A DNA stretch of 64,000 nucleotides from CAITJF01 sp032654645 (GCA_032654645.1 JAULAW010000015.1:62001-126000); one strand, 5' to 3'. Positions 31,209-41,104 are shown, numbered from the stretch's first letter. The notes: generated by a model from the sequence alone, not told the origin. Made by a program: numbers and translations.

Positions 31209-31484
31209 ATGTCTATGAACGTATCTTTGCCACCTGAGTTAGAGGCACGTGTCCGTCAGCGCGTCGAGTCCGGCATGTATGGATCGGCAAGCGAAGTGAT
31301 TCGTGAGGCGTTGCGGTTGTTTGAAGCCTATGAACAGGTCAAAGCAGCGAAACTCGATAGCCTACGCCAAGATATTACCAAGGGCTTGAACGATGTAAAG
31401 AATGGGCGCGCAAAAGAAGTTGATTTTGAAAGTTTGAAGCAACAAGGTCGTCAGTTACTTCAAACCCGTAAGGCCGCTGCCTGA
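31209..31484 (+). CDS. parD: ParD-family antitoxin
   Basis: 91 aa. MSMNVSLPPELEARVRQRVESGMYGSASEVIREALRLFEAYEQ is the ribbon-helix-helix domain; the C terminus (GRAKEVDFESLKQQGRQLL) is the toxin-binding tail. GGGAG precedes the start. One-base overlap (TGATG) with parE. Confidence 0.92.
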   Translation: MSMNVSLPPELEARVRQRVESGMYGSASEVIREALRLFEAYEQVKAAKLDSLRQDITKGLNDVKNGRAKEVDFESLKQQGRQLLQTRKAAA

Positions 31485-31780
31485 TGCCTCATATTCGCTT
31501 TACCAATTCAGCGGAAGCCGACCTTCTGGAGCTGTGGTTAAACATAGCGGAAGACAATCTTGCGGCGGCAGATGAATCGCTGGATTCCATTCAGGCAACG
31601 GTTTCGCTATTGGGTGGTCAGCCTGAGACGGGCAGGGCGCGCCCAGAATTATCAGATGGGCTGCGTAGTTTTCCGACGCGCACGCCATACATTATTTTCT
31701 ATTTGCCAGATGAGGATGGCCTCCTGGTTGTTCGGGTGTTGCACCATGCCCGAGATATTGACGCAGATTATTTTTCTTAG
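31484..31780 (+). CDS. parE: ParE-family toxin
   Basis: 98 aa. MPHIRFTNSAEADLLELWLNIAEDNLAAADESLDSIQATVSLLGGQPETGRARPELSDGLRSFPTRTPYIIFYLPDEDGLLVVRVLHHARDID is a complete ParE/RelE-superfamily toxin with the conserved VLHHARD C terminus, unlike the frameshifted copy at 18092. Expected target is DNA gyrase. Confidence 0.92.
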   Translation: MPHIRFTNSAEADLLELWLNIAEDNLAAADESLDSIQATVSLLGGQPETGRARPELSDGLRSFPTRTPYIIFYLPDEDGLLVVRVLHHARDIDADYFS

Positions 31781-31846
31781 CTTGCCACTTCTAACTCGTC
31801 TGATGATGATGCTCTTGTTCTATGTAGTGTCTGTCAGAAAACCTGT

Positions 31847-32836
31847 TTACCTTCCAAACACCCGCTTATCCAGCACCCGCCAAATATCGCCAATAGACGC
31901 GACTCTGTTCTGTTGTATCTCGCGCCGCTTGCGCCACATCCTTGGCAATCCGCGCAATGCATCCCGCTTGGCGCGGAATATCACACCCCCCTTGCCGCGC
32001 ATGATGAACACGCATACCACCACCAGATTCATTGCAATATGCAAGGGTAAACAAGCCCAGAATAACCATCCGGGCATATTCTTCACATACGCCCACACCA
32101 GGTTGCGGTGCCCGTGATAAACGGCGAAGTCGCTTTGCTGTCCTCCAGTGGTCGCCGAGCCGATGTGATACACCACGGCACCGGGAACCAACAGGCAGCG
32201 ATGCCCCATCAGCCGCAGGCGGAAGCCTAGATCGACATCCTCGACATAACAAAAGAAGTCCTCGTCAAAGCCGCCGGCTGACATGAGCATGTCTCTTCGA
32301 TAGAGTGCGGCCGCCGCACAGGGCGAGAAGATTTCCCGCAGCTCATGCGCCGCTTCATCCTTGCGCTTGCCATGCCCCTCGCGCCAAACTAAACCGCTGA
32401 TATGGTACGTATCGCCATCACCATCAAGGAGATCGCGGCCACCTTCCATAAGCTGCCGGCTCGCAAACATCGTGTATTCCGGATTTTTCCTTGCCGCATC
32501 AACCAACTGCTCCAGCCAGTCCGGTTCGGGGAAAGCATCGGGATTGAGCAATGCCAGCCATTCAGAGTCACCGAGCAACTTCATGGCCTGATTGTTCGCG
32601 GCGGCAAAACCGAGGTTGGACTGATTCTGAATCAGCGTGACATTGGGGCGATGCGAGAGGAAACCATCGGGAGCAGGATTGTTGCTGGCGTTATCGATCA
32701 GCAGCACCTTGAAATTCTGGAATGTCTGGCACTGAAGACTTTCCAGGCAGCGAGATAAAACGCCCCAGGAATTCCAATTAACGATGACCACACCAATGGA
32801 ACCGGACGCTTTCGCTGGCTGGTCAGGCACGCTCAT
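31847..32836 (-). CDS. GT2 glycosyltransferase (rhamnosyltransferase-like)
   Basis: 329 aa, cytoplasmic GT2 with a C-terminal hydrophobic segment. SIGVVIVNWNSWGVLSRCLESL, LLIDNASNN (first DXD-region), NLGFAAANNQA, ALLNPDAFPEPDW and FCYVEDVDLGFRLRLMGHRC (catalytic ED) are intact. Last gene of the cluster; it overlaps the upstream GT4 by 4 bases. Fragments of very similar genes at 15698, 21080 and 22187 show repeated duplication. Confidence 0.92.
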   Translation of the reverse strand: MSVPDQPAKASGSIGVVIVNWNSWGVLSRCLESLQCQTFQNFKVLLIDNASNNPAPDGFLSHRPNVTLIQNQSNLGFAAANNQAMKLLGDSEWLALLNPDAFPEPDWLEQLVDAARKNPEYTMFASRQLMEGGRDLLDGDGDTYHISGLVWREGHGKRKDEAAHELREIFSPCAAAALYRRDMLMSAGGFDEDFFCYVEDVDLGFRLRLMGHRCLLVPGAVVYHIGSATTGGQQSDFAVYHGHRNLVWAYVKNMPGWLFWACLPLHIAMNLVVVCVFIMRGKGGVIFRAKRDALRGLPRMWRKRREIQQNRVASIGDIWRVLDKRVFGR

Positions 32837-33921
32837 TTTGACAAGATTTCCTCAATGCGATTGACCCGGTCAGCCCAAGTATTGGAAGCGATGAATTTCA
32901 GCCGGTCATCATCAGAATATTTTTTCCTGAACCCATCGGCCAAATATCGGCTGATAATCGACATCAACTCTTCATGACCCGTGTAGAAATCCACAAAGCC
33001 TGAAAACCTTTCGATTTCCGGATATCTCACCGATATGATCGGTTTGTTGAAAAACACATACTCGTACAATTTGACTGGATCGACGGATTGAATAAGCTCG
33101 GTTACCTGAAACGGCATCAGCAAGGCAGCGAATCCACTGGCAAGCGTTTGAATGTCGCCATGACGCACCGCCCCCAGATATTTGATTCGTTCATGCCGGG
33201 GTCGGGCCATGCCCAGGTTTTCGACAGGCCCGATCAGATGAATTTCAACCGACGGAAACGCATCAACAATCTTGATTAGCGCCTCAAAGTCTAACCAGGA
33301 GGAAATCGTGCCGACATAACCCAACGCATATCGCCCCTCCCTTTTTCCCGCCTCATCATTACCCGAGATACCCGAAAAAGCGGATGCCTCAAATGCGTTA
33401 TGGACGACGGAGCATTTTTCGGGGTATCCGGCTCGCACTATGAGTTTGTCGCAGAGGTTTCCGCTCGAACAGAACACATGTGAGCACCCGTTGATCAATT
33501 CTTTCTCGCTTGCCGCCAACAAATCCCGGCGGGATGCATTCCTCGGGAATGCCAACACATCATCCATGCAGTCATAAATGAGCCTTGCTGAAAGATGTTT
33601 GGGAAGATATTCAAATAACTCAGGCGATGATATCCACACAATATCCGGCCGATGCAGCTTGAGAAACAGCTTCGCCATCATCCGCAACAAAAAAACATTC
33701 AGCTTGCCAATCAAAGCCCATCGCCCGCCGAACGGAAGGCGGAAAAACGGGTATAACCTCACTCCATTGCGGTCATTGTCAGCAAGATGACCGCGCCTCC
33801 AGGCAAAGGGATAAATAACGATCACATCATGTGAACGGGAAAGATGCTGCGCAAGGAAATGGGGGCGCTGCTTTGCCCAGCCCCAATCGACGTTCATGAT
33901 GTACACGATGCGGTGACGCAT
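32833..33921 (-). CDS. GT4-family glycosyltransferase
   Basis: 362 aa from ATG 33921 (MRHRIVYIMNVDWGWAKQRPHFLAQHLS); a longer frame to 33981 is less likely. KQRPHFLAQHLSR and IYDCMDDVLAF are typical of a GT4 subgroup also present as domains of the 973- and 803-residue proteins here. LGYVGTISSWLDFEALIKI and VDPVKLYEYVFFNKPIISVRYPE form the nucleotide-sugar site. Predicted to extend the glycan on the cytoplasmic side. Confidence 0.9.
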   Translation of the reverse strand: MRHRIVYIMNVDWGWAKQRPHFLAQHLSRSHDVIVIYPFAWRRGHLADNDRNGVRLYPFFRLPFGGRWALIGKLNVFLLRMMAKLFLKLHRPDIVWISSPELFEYLPKHLSARLIYDCMDDVLAFPRNASRRDLLAASEKELINGCSHVFCSSGNLCDKLIVRAGYPEKCSVVHNAFEASAFSGISGNDEAGKREGRYALGYVGTISSWLDFEALIKIVDAFPSVEIHLIGPVENLGMARPRHERIKYLGAVRHGDIQTLASGFAALLMPFQVTELIQSVDPVKLYEYVFFNKPIISVRYPEIERFSGFVDFYTGHEELMSIISRYLADGFRKKYSDDDRLKFIASNTWADRVNRIEEILSK

Positions 33922-33993
33922 AGCAGATCGCCCCTGAACCGTTATAGAGGTAGACCAAATTGATCGCGGAAGATTTTGCACACACGCACAAGA

Positions 33994-35091
33994 CTAGGCG
34001 AAGTGATCTCGCAAGACTTTCACGATACGCCCAGCCGCATGACCATCCCCATAGGGAGAGACACCCCGTGCCATCGCGCGATAAGCAGACTCATCATCCA
34101 ACAATCGCTGCGCTTCCGAAACGATCACATCAAAGTCCGTGCCGACCAGCTTCACCACGCCTTCCTGAACAGCCTCTGGGCGCTCGGTCTCATGCCGCAA
34201 CACCAGCACAGGTTTCCCCAAGGCCGGCGCCTCTTCCTGGACGCCGCCGGAATCACTCAATATGAGATAGGCGCGTTTCATCGCAGACACAAAGGGCAGG
34301 TAATCCAGGGGGTCGCATAGCACCACACGTGGATGCGCCCCCAGTAACCGATGGGCAGTATCACGCACATTGGGGTTGGGATGCACTGGATATAGCACCT
34401 GCACATCCGGATTGTGTTCCAGCAAGTCAAGCAGCGCGCGACAAACCCGCTCGAAAGGTTCGCCAAAATTTTCCCGGCGGTGCGCCGTTACCAGAATCAA
34501 GCGCTTGGTCGGATCCAGCTTAACCGGCAGTTCCACATCCCGATCCGCCACACTGAGCAGTGCATCAATCACCGTGTTACCAGTCACTACAATATCTGCG
34601 TCCGCCACGCCCTCGCGCAACAGATTTTGGCGCGAGCTTTCTGTGGGTGCGAAATGCCACTTCGCCAGCCGCCCAGCAATGACGCGGTTCATTTCTTCCG
34701 GAAACGGATTCTGCATATCCCAGGTACGCAGGCCAGCCTCAACATGTCCGAACGGGATCTTGTGGTAGAAGCAGGCCAGCGCGACTGTCATGACAGTCGT
34801 TGTATCGCCTTGAGCGAGCACGGCATCGGGGTTTTCCGCAAGCAACACATCATCCAGATCAAGCAGCAGGCGCGCCGTTAACGTAGTCAATGCCTGATTT
34901 GGCCGCATGATATCCAGATCGATATCCGGCTCGATGTCGAACACCTTCATCACCTGATCCAGCAAGTGACGGTGCTGCGCTGTTGCCAGCACACGCACAT
35001 CGAGATCAGGTTGCTTCTTCAGCGCGAGGATGACTGGAGCCATTTTTATGGCCTCTGGTCGTGTTCCGACGACACAAACAACTTTATGGTT
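33994..35091 (-). CDS. wecB: UDP-N-acetylglucosamine 2-epimerase
   Basis: 365 aa from ATG 35091 (MNHKVVCVVGTRPEAIKMAPVI). GTRPEAIK, HVEAGLRTWDMQNPFPEEMNR, VTAHRRENFGEPFER and LSDSGGVQEEAPALGKPVLVLRHETERPEA are the full non-hydrolysing WecB signature. Produces UDP-ManNAc, suggesting ManNAc or a derivative in the exported glycan. Confidence 0.95.
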   Translation of the reverse strand, partial: NHKVVCVVGTRPEAIKMAPVILALKKQPDLDVRVLATAQHRHLLDQVMKVFDIEPDIDLDIMRPNQALTTLTARLLLDLDDVLLAENPDAVLAQGDTTTVMTVALACFYHKIPFGHVEAGLRTWDMQNPFPEEMNRVIAGRLAKWHFAPTESSRQNLLREGVADADIVVTGNTVIDALLSVADRDVELPVKLDPTKRLILVTAHRRENFGEPFERVCRALLDLLEHNPDVQVLYPVHPNPNVRDTAHRLLGAHPRVVLCDPLDYLPFVSAMKRAYLILSDSGGVQEEAPALGKPVLVLRHETERPEAVQEGVVKLVGTDFDVIVSEAQRLLDDESAYRAMARGVSPYGDGHAAGRIVKVLRDHFA

Positions 35092-35136
35092 CATAGGTAT
35101 TCCCATAAAGCGGGGCCGCTCCACTATGAGTTGAAA

Positions 35137-36774
35137 TCATTTTTTTTGTCGCTCTAAAACAGTCATATTGCCAATTAAGAGCTTAGGCTGATCCACGTTA
35201 AAGCCCACTTTCCTGAGTCTTTCGGTAAGGCAAACATCTGCCTTTTGAGATTCTCCAATATAGTTCACGGCGCCAGCGTAGTAAAAAGATCCGTCAGGCT
35301 GACTCACTTTAGACAAAACGGCATAATCGGCAGTGTCTATTCCGACAGGGTAGTAGTAAATGGTTCTGTCGCGATACAAAGTCGGTACAAATCCTTCCGG
35401 TGTCGTAACTTTGGCTCCAGCTGGAACTGCTGCCGCAATTTGCTGCAATTGACCGGACAGTTGTTTTTCGTAAGATTGGGATCCATTGGCATAAAAATCA
35501 TAAAGGCGCTTTACAGCCCCGTTCTGGCCGCCATAACCGGGCGAGTACTTAGAAATGACCGGCATTAATGCCAACAAAACCCCAATCAAGACTACTCGGT
35601 ATTTAGTGGCCCCCAGATAAGCCCACAGTTTGCTAAATCCGATTGCCGAGGCAAACAAAAGAAAGGGGAAATACATACTGTGATAGTGCGTGCCCCAACC
35701 GTTCTTCTCTGCGCCCCCGACGGTTGTCAATAAATTCGGCAACAGTGCCGCAAAAGCGATTAGCGCAAGCCGCCAATTGAAGAGGGCAAATACGCCGAAC
35801 AGCAACACATTAATGACAATAAATTCCTGCACCTTGGCCGCATATACCGGCGCTTTAATCTGCTCAAAAAAAGCCGGGATCCCTTGTAAAATTGAACTTA
35901 GGCTACCGGTGCCCACATGATGAACATAGAGCAATTTTACGTACAAAAAAACATGTGCCAAAAGTGTCATACTGAAAATGGCTAGAATAACTACTGATCT
36001 ACGTTCAACAATCCTTTTCCTATAAAGGACGAGAGAGGCAATAGTAAATAAGGCGATCATAATCGCCCCTCTCTCTGTGGTGCTTGCGGCAAGCAACCCA
36101 ATTGCAAGAGTCAGCAGCAAATAATCCCGGCTAATATTGCCTTGCCGAATCATGGCGTCATACAACAGGGAAACATACAGCAACCCCAGCGGCATAAAAA
36201 ATCTGTCCGCGTAAAAATCCCCCAGTGATGCATGAGACCAGGCCGGGTGAGCCATCGCCAGCAAACAAAAGGCCATTGCCCCAAGAATTGGAACGCCTTG
36301 CCTTCTGATGGCCCAATATAAAATAAAAATCACCGAAGCAAAGCCAAATCCATTAGCAACAGCAAGAATGACATGGGGTGGGAACAACCATGCTAACGCC
36401 GCAAGCGGATAGAGAATGTAATAGGCGTGACTATCCAGCACGCTTAGCCCACGCCCGCTTGGAATCAAGCCTGCTTTACATAGGGTTTCGGCATTGAAAG
36501 TAAACGTGCTCGCTGCATCAATAAATGACGGTCCCAAATAAGTGGTTGGAAGGCCTGTTTCCTTAATCGATGCCAGGGTTTCCATTAAGAAGGCGGCATC
36601 GAGATGGTGAAACCATGCGGTCACAAGTTGAAAATAGCTGAACGCTGCCGCGAAAATGGCAAATATCAAAAAAGCAATGATTCGTTCCCATTTAGATTTT
36701 GTAAATTCGGTCATAAGGAATTTGGCACAATTTCTGAAGCCGCCGTTTTTCGGGATTTGATTTAAAGGGTTCAT
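35137..36774 (-). CDS. DUF2079-like polytopic membrane protein
   Basis: 545 aa, about 10-12 hydrophobic segments. The HLDAAFLMETL N-terminal acidic loop and ASLGDFYADRFFMPLGLLY suggest a GT-C-like or DUF2079 enzyme that would use a lipid-linked sugar in the periplasm. The start is uncertain (36774 or 36714, MTEFTKSKWERI). Overlaps gtrA by 4 bases. Confidence 0.75.
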   Translation of the reverse strand: MNPLNQIPKNGGFRNCAKFLMTEFTKSKWERIIAFLIFAIFAAAFSYFQLVTAWFHHLDAAFLMETLASIKETGLPTTYLGPSFIDAASTFTFNAETLCKAGLIPSGRGLSVLDSHAYYILYPLAALAWLFPPHVILAVANGFGFASVIFILYWAIRRQGVPILGAMAFCLLAMAHPAWSHASLGDFYADRFFMPLGLLYVSLLYDAMIRQGNISRDYLLLTLAIGLLAASTTERGAIMIALFTIASLVLYRKRIVERRSVVILAIFSMTLLAHVFLYVKLLYVHHVGTGSLSSILQGIPAFFEQIKAPVYAAKVQEFIVINVLLFGVFALFNWRLALIAFAALLPNLLTTVGGAEKNGWGTHYHSMYFPFLLFASAIGFSKLWAYLGATKYRVVLIGVLLALMPVISKYSPGYGGQNGAVKRLYDFYANGSQSYEKQLSGQLQQIAAAVPAGAKVTTPEGFVPTLYRDRTIYYYPVGIDTADYAVLSKVSQPDGSFYYAGAVNYIGESQKADVCLTERLRKVGFNVDQPKLLIGNMTVLERQKK

Positions 36775-37169
36775 TTCACATTTTTTGGTCGCAAAGACCA
36801 GAATTTTGCTGTCGAAAAATTAAAAACCACAACGAACGGGATCAACGCGGTCTGGACATAAAAAGGATCAAAACCAGTATTTTCTACGATGAACCTTAAG
36901 ACAATGAGGTTGAGTACGATTGAAAATAAACTGGCCGTAAAATATTTTATGAACCGGCCGTTAAATAATAATTGCTGTTCTGGTTTAAACACCCATATGT
37001 AGTTTAATGCGTACGTAAATACGACACCGATAATAGAAGCAACTACCAGAGCGATCAGATAATTCACTTCAATTATTTTTACCAGTGTAAAAAAAATTAA
37101 AAAGGTAAGAACAAAATTGATAGCACCAACAACAGTAAATTTTGTGACTTCCAGTTTCAGTTTGTGCAT
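36771..37169 (-). CDS. GtrA-family membrane protein
   Basis: 132 aa with four membrane segments. KFTVVGAINFVLTFLIFFTLVK, VFTYALNYIWVF and FNFSTAKFWSLRP are the GtrA pattern. GtrA proteins are thought to flip polyprenyl-phosphate-linked sugars; a GtrB-like partner is encoded at 38978. Confidence 0.9.
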   Translation of the reverse strand: MHKLKLEVTKFTVVGAINFVLTFLIFFTLVKIIEVNYLIALVVASIIGVVFTYALNYIWVFKPEQQLLFNGRFIKYFTASLFSIVLNLIVLRFIVENTGFDPFYVQTALIPFVVVFNFSTAKFWSLRPKNVK

Positions 37170-37205
37170 TGTCGTTAGATTAGCTTAAGTTGCCTCTGGT
37201 CTCAG

Positions 37206-38981
37206 TTATGCCCTGACGTAGATTCGATAACTTGGTTTGTCGATTTTCTTGACGTACCCCTTTTTAAGGATCCATTCAGACAAATCGCTTTCTTCCCATT
37301 GAGCGCCAACTCCCATAATTACATCGGGAAGATGTCCGGGTACAGAAAAGTATTCCTTAAACATGGCGGTATGAAGCGGTATGGGCACAGGTGAATTGTT
37401 CGCCCAGGTCGTCGGCCCGCTCGGAATAAGATCCGTCATCAGGTAAAACCCAGGTGAGTCGCCATTTACTAAAAAGAATGTGGTTCTTCCGGCGCGCACA
37501 GAAGCCAAATCGACTGTGATCTCGTAAATTGCTGCGGACTTCCGCCCAGTATGCAGCCCCAGATAGGGACCGCTCAACATACGTGTGCGTAGATCAATCA
37601 GCGGCGACTCAGTGTAAATATGGAGAAACTGAATAGCCGCGATGAATATCAGGAGGAAGAAAATCGGCACTGTTCGAATCGCTTGTACCGGCAAGTTCCA
37701 TGTTCTCACTACAAAGAAGAGAGAAAGGGCCGCAGCAGGCATAAGACCGAGGGCGCCATTTACCCATTGGCTGCTGGTCCATGCTGTCGCTAACCCCGCA
37801 ATCATCGAGGGTAACCAAATCACCAGCAAAAGCCTCAAGCCTGCTCTATCTGGCCGGAAGAGAAACAACAGCGGGGAAATCAGCCCAAGCCACAGCACGA
37901 GAATACTTGGATCGCCTATCCCTCCCCCGCGCCAGATTTTGCCTATTATAGTTGCACAGGGAACCAGAAAAATGATTCCACTCATAATCCCCAGCCAGCG
38001 CCACCGTTTCGGCAGTTTCGTAACTGCAATAGTGCCTAGAAGGGACAGGACCAGAACGCCATGCTCCCACTTTTGAATTATTTGATTAAAAATGTACTCT
38101 ATTTTCCACCACCCTCCACCCTGATGGGGTGCAGCACTTGCGAACTTATAAGTGGTAGTGAGGGGATACAAGCCGTTTTGAAAGACAACATAAAGCAGCG
38201 GAATAGCGATAAAGGACACCCCCAGTAGAAGGCCTGTCTGATGATTCTTGCGAACACTAGCAACCTGCATTTGCCCCTGATTTTGATTGGGCGGAAACAA
38301 AAAACTCACACACAGCACAATGGCCGAGATTAGCAACAGGGAAGGATAAGCGAATGAAGCAACCACCAGACATGCCGCCCCTGCAAATGCCGCGATCCTT
38401 CCTCTGGCGATCGGAAGGTAACAAGAATAAAGGAACCCCAAGCCAAGCAGCCAGCCTAGCGCCCCCAAAGAGTTGTAGCTTAGATTCGGGCACCCCCCTG
38501 GATGAAACACTATTGGAAGTAAAGCTGGGAAAAGGGCGGCGACAGAAGTCACGTACGTGCGGCACAATCGCCAAATGCTCCAAGAGGCAAGCAGGGATAC
38601 TAAAAAATACATGTGTCGTCCGAATAGCACCAATCCATCGGCCGAGCCCACAAGTGAAAGATATATCTTCACAAAAGGTGCAAAAATAATGGCCGCACCC
38701 TGCTGAGCCACCCATTCATGAACAAATGGCTGCCCACCCCGGGCGAAAAGATAGGACATCGACATGTAGAAGCCCTCGTCCGAGACATCCACGCCAAAAT
38801 ATAGGCGCATGTACATTGCCAATGCAATGGCCATAAAGCAGATGACAACAATTCGTGGGGCAATTGAATTTCCAATACCCTCCATTTGGGGGGTTATTGC
38901 GACCTCCACTTTGGTCGGCAGCAACGACCTCAACACGTTGCGCTTCAAACGTAAATACAAGTGTTGGTGCCAACTATTCAT
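37206..38981 (-). CDS. Large polytopic membrane protein, GT-C-like
   Basis: 591 aa with about 11 hydrophobic segments. After the first transmembrane segment there is a DVSDEGFYM acidic loop like the catalytic loop of GT39/GT-C enzymes. It overlaps the GtrB-like gene by 4 bases, which together with GtrA suggests a periplasmic sugar-adding (Gtr-type) unit. No closer family recognised. Confidence 0.65.
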   Translation of the reverse strand: MNSWHQHLYLRLKRNVLRSLLPTKVEVAITPQMEGIGNSIAPRIVVICFMAIALAMYMRLYFGVDVSDEGFYMSMSYLFARGGQPFVHEWVAQQGAAIIFAPFVKIYLSLVGSADGLVLFGRHMYFLVSLLASWSIWRLCRTYVTSVAALFPALLPIVFHPGGCPNLSYNSLGALGWLLGLGFLYSCYLPIARGRIAAFAGAACLVVASFAYPSLLLISAIVLCVSFLFPPNQNQGQMQVASVRKNHQTGLLLGVSFIAIPLLYVVFQNGLYPLTTTYKFASAAPHQGGGWWKIEYIFNQIIQKWEHGVLVLSLLGTIAVTKLPKRWRWLGIMSGIIFLVPCATIIGKIWRGGGIGDPSILVLWLGLISPLLFLFRPDRAGLRLLLVIWLPSMIAGLATAWTSSQWVNGALGLMPAAALSLFFVVRTWNLPVQAIRTVPIFFLLIFIAAIQFLHIYTESPLIDLRTRMLSGPYLGLHTGRKSAAIYEITVDLASVRAGRTTFFLVNGDSPGFYLMTDLIPSGPTTWANNSPVPIPLHTAMFKEYFSVPGHLPDVIMGVGAQWEESDLSEWILKKGYVKKIDKPSYRIYVRA

Positions 38982-39898
38982 AAATGTTTATCTCTAATGA
39001 CGTAATTAGGTCTCTTCCGCACTTCTTCGTTGATACGCCAAACATATTCCCCAATCACGCCCAGCATCACCATGATCAACCCTCCCACCAACAGGATCGC
39101 AATCATAATGGGCGCCCAGCCCGCAAAAGGGGTCTCTCCACGCATCCAGCTAAAAACAATGGTTAGGCTATACAGCACCCCAAGTGCAGAGGTTATCACC
39201 CCAACCAATGAGATGAACCTGATCGGCAAATAGGAAGCATCCAATACCGCATCCAAAAAATTCTTCAGCTTCTTCCCGAAGTTGTATTGGGATTTTCCGA
39301 TCGTTCTTTTCAAGCGAACATACGGAAGGAAGCTGGTACGGTAACCCGTCCATAACAAATCGCCCTGAAAATACCGATGCCGCACATCAATGGCATTGAA
39401 AGCGTCCATGACTTTTCTGTCCATCAATACGAAGTCGAAGCCACCGGGTGGAATTTGCGGATGCGACATGCGCAATACACCGTAAGCCAAACGTGAGAAA
39501 AGTTTAGCTAATAACGTATCCGCGCGATCCGTCCGGTAGCAAATTACGATCTCGGAACCTGTTTGCCATTTTTCAACCATCTGCGGAATCAGTTCAACCG
39601 GGTCTTGCAGATCGGCCGAGATGTTGATGATCGCATCGCCAGTAGCCTCCTTGAAACCGGCCAGCATAGCGGCCATCTGGCCGAAATTCCGGGTAAAGGT
39701 GATTGCCTTGATCCGCGAGTCTTGTTCCTTCAGGCTTAATATCTCCCGCAAAGAACCGTCCTTCGACCCATCATCCACAAAAACGATTTCGTATTCGTGC
39801 TGCGCAAGTTCATTTGAAAAAACCGATTGGATCTTTTCGTGCGTCTTGGAAATGGCGCCCTCGTTGTGATAAACGGCGACAACAAACGATATCTTCAT
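38978..39898 (-). CDS. Polyprenyl-phosphate glycosyltransferase (GtrB/ArnC type)
   Basis: 306 aa. MKISFVVAVYHNEGAISKTHEKI, VFVDDGSKDGSL, ADLQDPVELIPQM (DXD), then two C-terminal transmembrane helices (LVGVITSALGVLYSLTIVFSW; IMIAILLVGGLIMVMLGVIGEY). Transfers a sugar from its nucleotide to undecaprenyl phosphate. Confidence 0.93.
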   Translation of the reverse strand: MKISFVVAVYHNEGAISKTHEKIQSVFSNELAQHEYEIVFVDDGSKDGSLREILSLKEQDSRIKAITFTRNFGQMAAMLAGFKEATGDAIINISADLQDPVELIPQMVEKWQTGSEIVICYRTDRADTLLAKLFSRLAYGVLRMSHPQIPPGGFDFVLMDRKVMDAFNAIDVRHRYFQGDLLWTGYRTSFLPYVRLKRTIGKSQYNFGKKLKNFLDAVLDASYLPIRFISLVGVITSALGVLYSLTIVFSWMRGETPFAGWAPIMIAILLVGGLIMVMLGVIGEYVWRINEEVRKRPNYVIRDKHL

Positions 39899-40644
39899 TT
39901 TTGCTCACCCCGCTCACACATCAGGAAGATGCTCGAACACAGATCCGGATAGTGCTGCCCAAGCTTGTAACAACCCTCCAGATATTCCTTGGAGATAATG
40001 TCTGTTTGCAGCAGACGATCCCATTGGAAATTTGCCAGCGCCTTGAAGAAGATTCCTGAGCGGTGAACCACTTTCAGCCCCGCCGCTACCGCGTCTCGCT
40101 CCAGAGTATCCAGAGTATAGGTGCAACGGTGGCCATGTTCCGCTTCGGCGGGGGTGACGGCGGCGTTATGCGAGATCAGCCCCATCTTGACGGCAATCTG
40201 GCGGGAAGGCGCATTCGCATTGGGGCATACCAGAAAGAACCTGCCGTTCTCCGCCAGCCACTCGTCGTTGATGCGTTTCAACACCAGCACAGGGTCATCC
40301 AGATGCTCCAACACATGAGTCAGCACAATGTTGTCATAGCGCTTGGGCAGGATGGCCTTCTCGAAGAGCGAATTGACGAACTGCACCTTGTCGCCAAGTT
40401 TCTTTCTGGCTTCCTCGACAGCGACATCCGAAGCTTCGACACAGGTGACGTCATTGAAATAGGGCAGAAATCTTCTGGTGAAGTCGCCCCTGAAACTCCC
40501 AAGCTCGAGCAGACTTCCTTCGTTGAAGAAGGGTTCGAACGATTTGATCATATAGGGATGCATCACGTCGAAGTCGAAACCATAGGCATACTTGTGGTCG
40601 TTCGTATCCTTTATCTCTACGTTGTAGTCACGCTTGTTATTCAT
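39895..40644 (-). CDS. Class I SAM-dependent methyltransferase
   Basis: 249 aa. LLELGSFRGDFTRRFLPYF (motif I), VTCVEASDVAVEEARKKL and DNIVLTHVLEHLDDPVLVLKRI are standard methyltransferase motifs. Probably decorates a sugar of the glycan. Overlaps GT2 by 4 bases and GNAT by 8. Confidence 0.88.
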   Translation of the reverse strand: MNNKRDYNVEIKDTNDHKYAYGFDFDVMHPYMIKSFEPFFNEGSLLELGSFRGDFTRRFLPYFNDVTCVEASDVAVEEARKKLGDKVQFVNSLFEKAILPKRYDNIVLTHVLEHLDDPVLVLKRINDEWLAENGRFFLVCPNANAPSRQIAVKMGLISHNAAVTPAEAEHGHRCTYTLDTLERDAVAAGLKVVHRSGIFFKALANFQWDRLLQTDIISKEYLEGCYKLGQHYPDLCSSIFLMCERGEQK

Positions 40645-41104
40645 GCTTTTCCCCGCTTTTCAAATATAGATTCATGCTAATGAATGGCGCATTCGTCTTG
40701 TTTACAACGAACCCGCTCTTTTCATACAGCTTGATGGCGGGCGTATTGTACTCCGCCACTTCCAAGCTGATCTGCCGCATGCCCATGGACTTCGCGTATT
40801 CGACACACTGACCGACCAAACGCGCGGCGACGCCCTTACCCGTCCATTCCTTCAACACACTAACGCTGGTGATGTAAACGGTGCGGCTTTCCTGGTCGTT
40901 GCAATAGGCCGCTACCAAACCGACCAAGGTGTCGCCCGCCCATGCCTCAAACCGCATCGCCTTGCTCGCGATCTTTTTTGCATAGTCGCTTATTTCTGTC
41001 CGTCCGCTCAAAGGCGGTACGAAATCTGCATCACAGCGCACAAAATGTTCGGCGATCTGTGTTTCAGATGCCTTGTTCAACCGATATTCAACCGCTGCGC
41101 TCAT
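40637..41104 (-). CDS. GNAT-family acetyltransferase
   Basis: 155 aa. VYITSVSVLKEWTGKGVAARLVGQCVEYAKSMGMRQISLEVAEYNTPAIKLYEKSGFV contains the acetyl-CoA loop (RxxGxG variant WTGKGVAARL) and the NxxAIxLYEKxGF end. By location it likely acetylates an amino sugar made by the nearby aminotransferase. Confidence 0.88.
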   Translation of the reverse strand: MSAAVEYRLNKASETQIAEHFVRCDADFVPPLSGRTEISDYAKKIASKAMRFEAWAGDTLVGLVAAYCNDQESRTVYITSVSVLKEWTGKGVAARLVGQCVEYAKSMGMRQISLEVAEYNTPAIKLYEKSGFVVNKTNAPFISMNLYLKSGEKHE

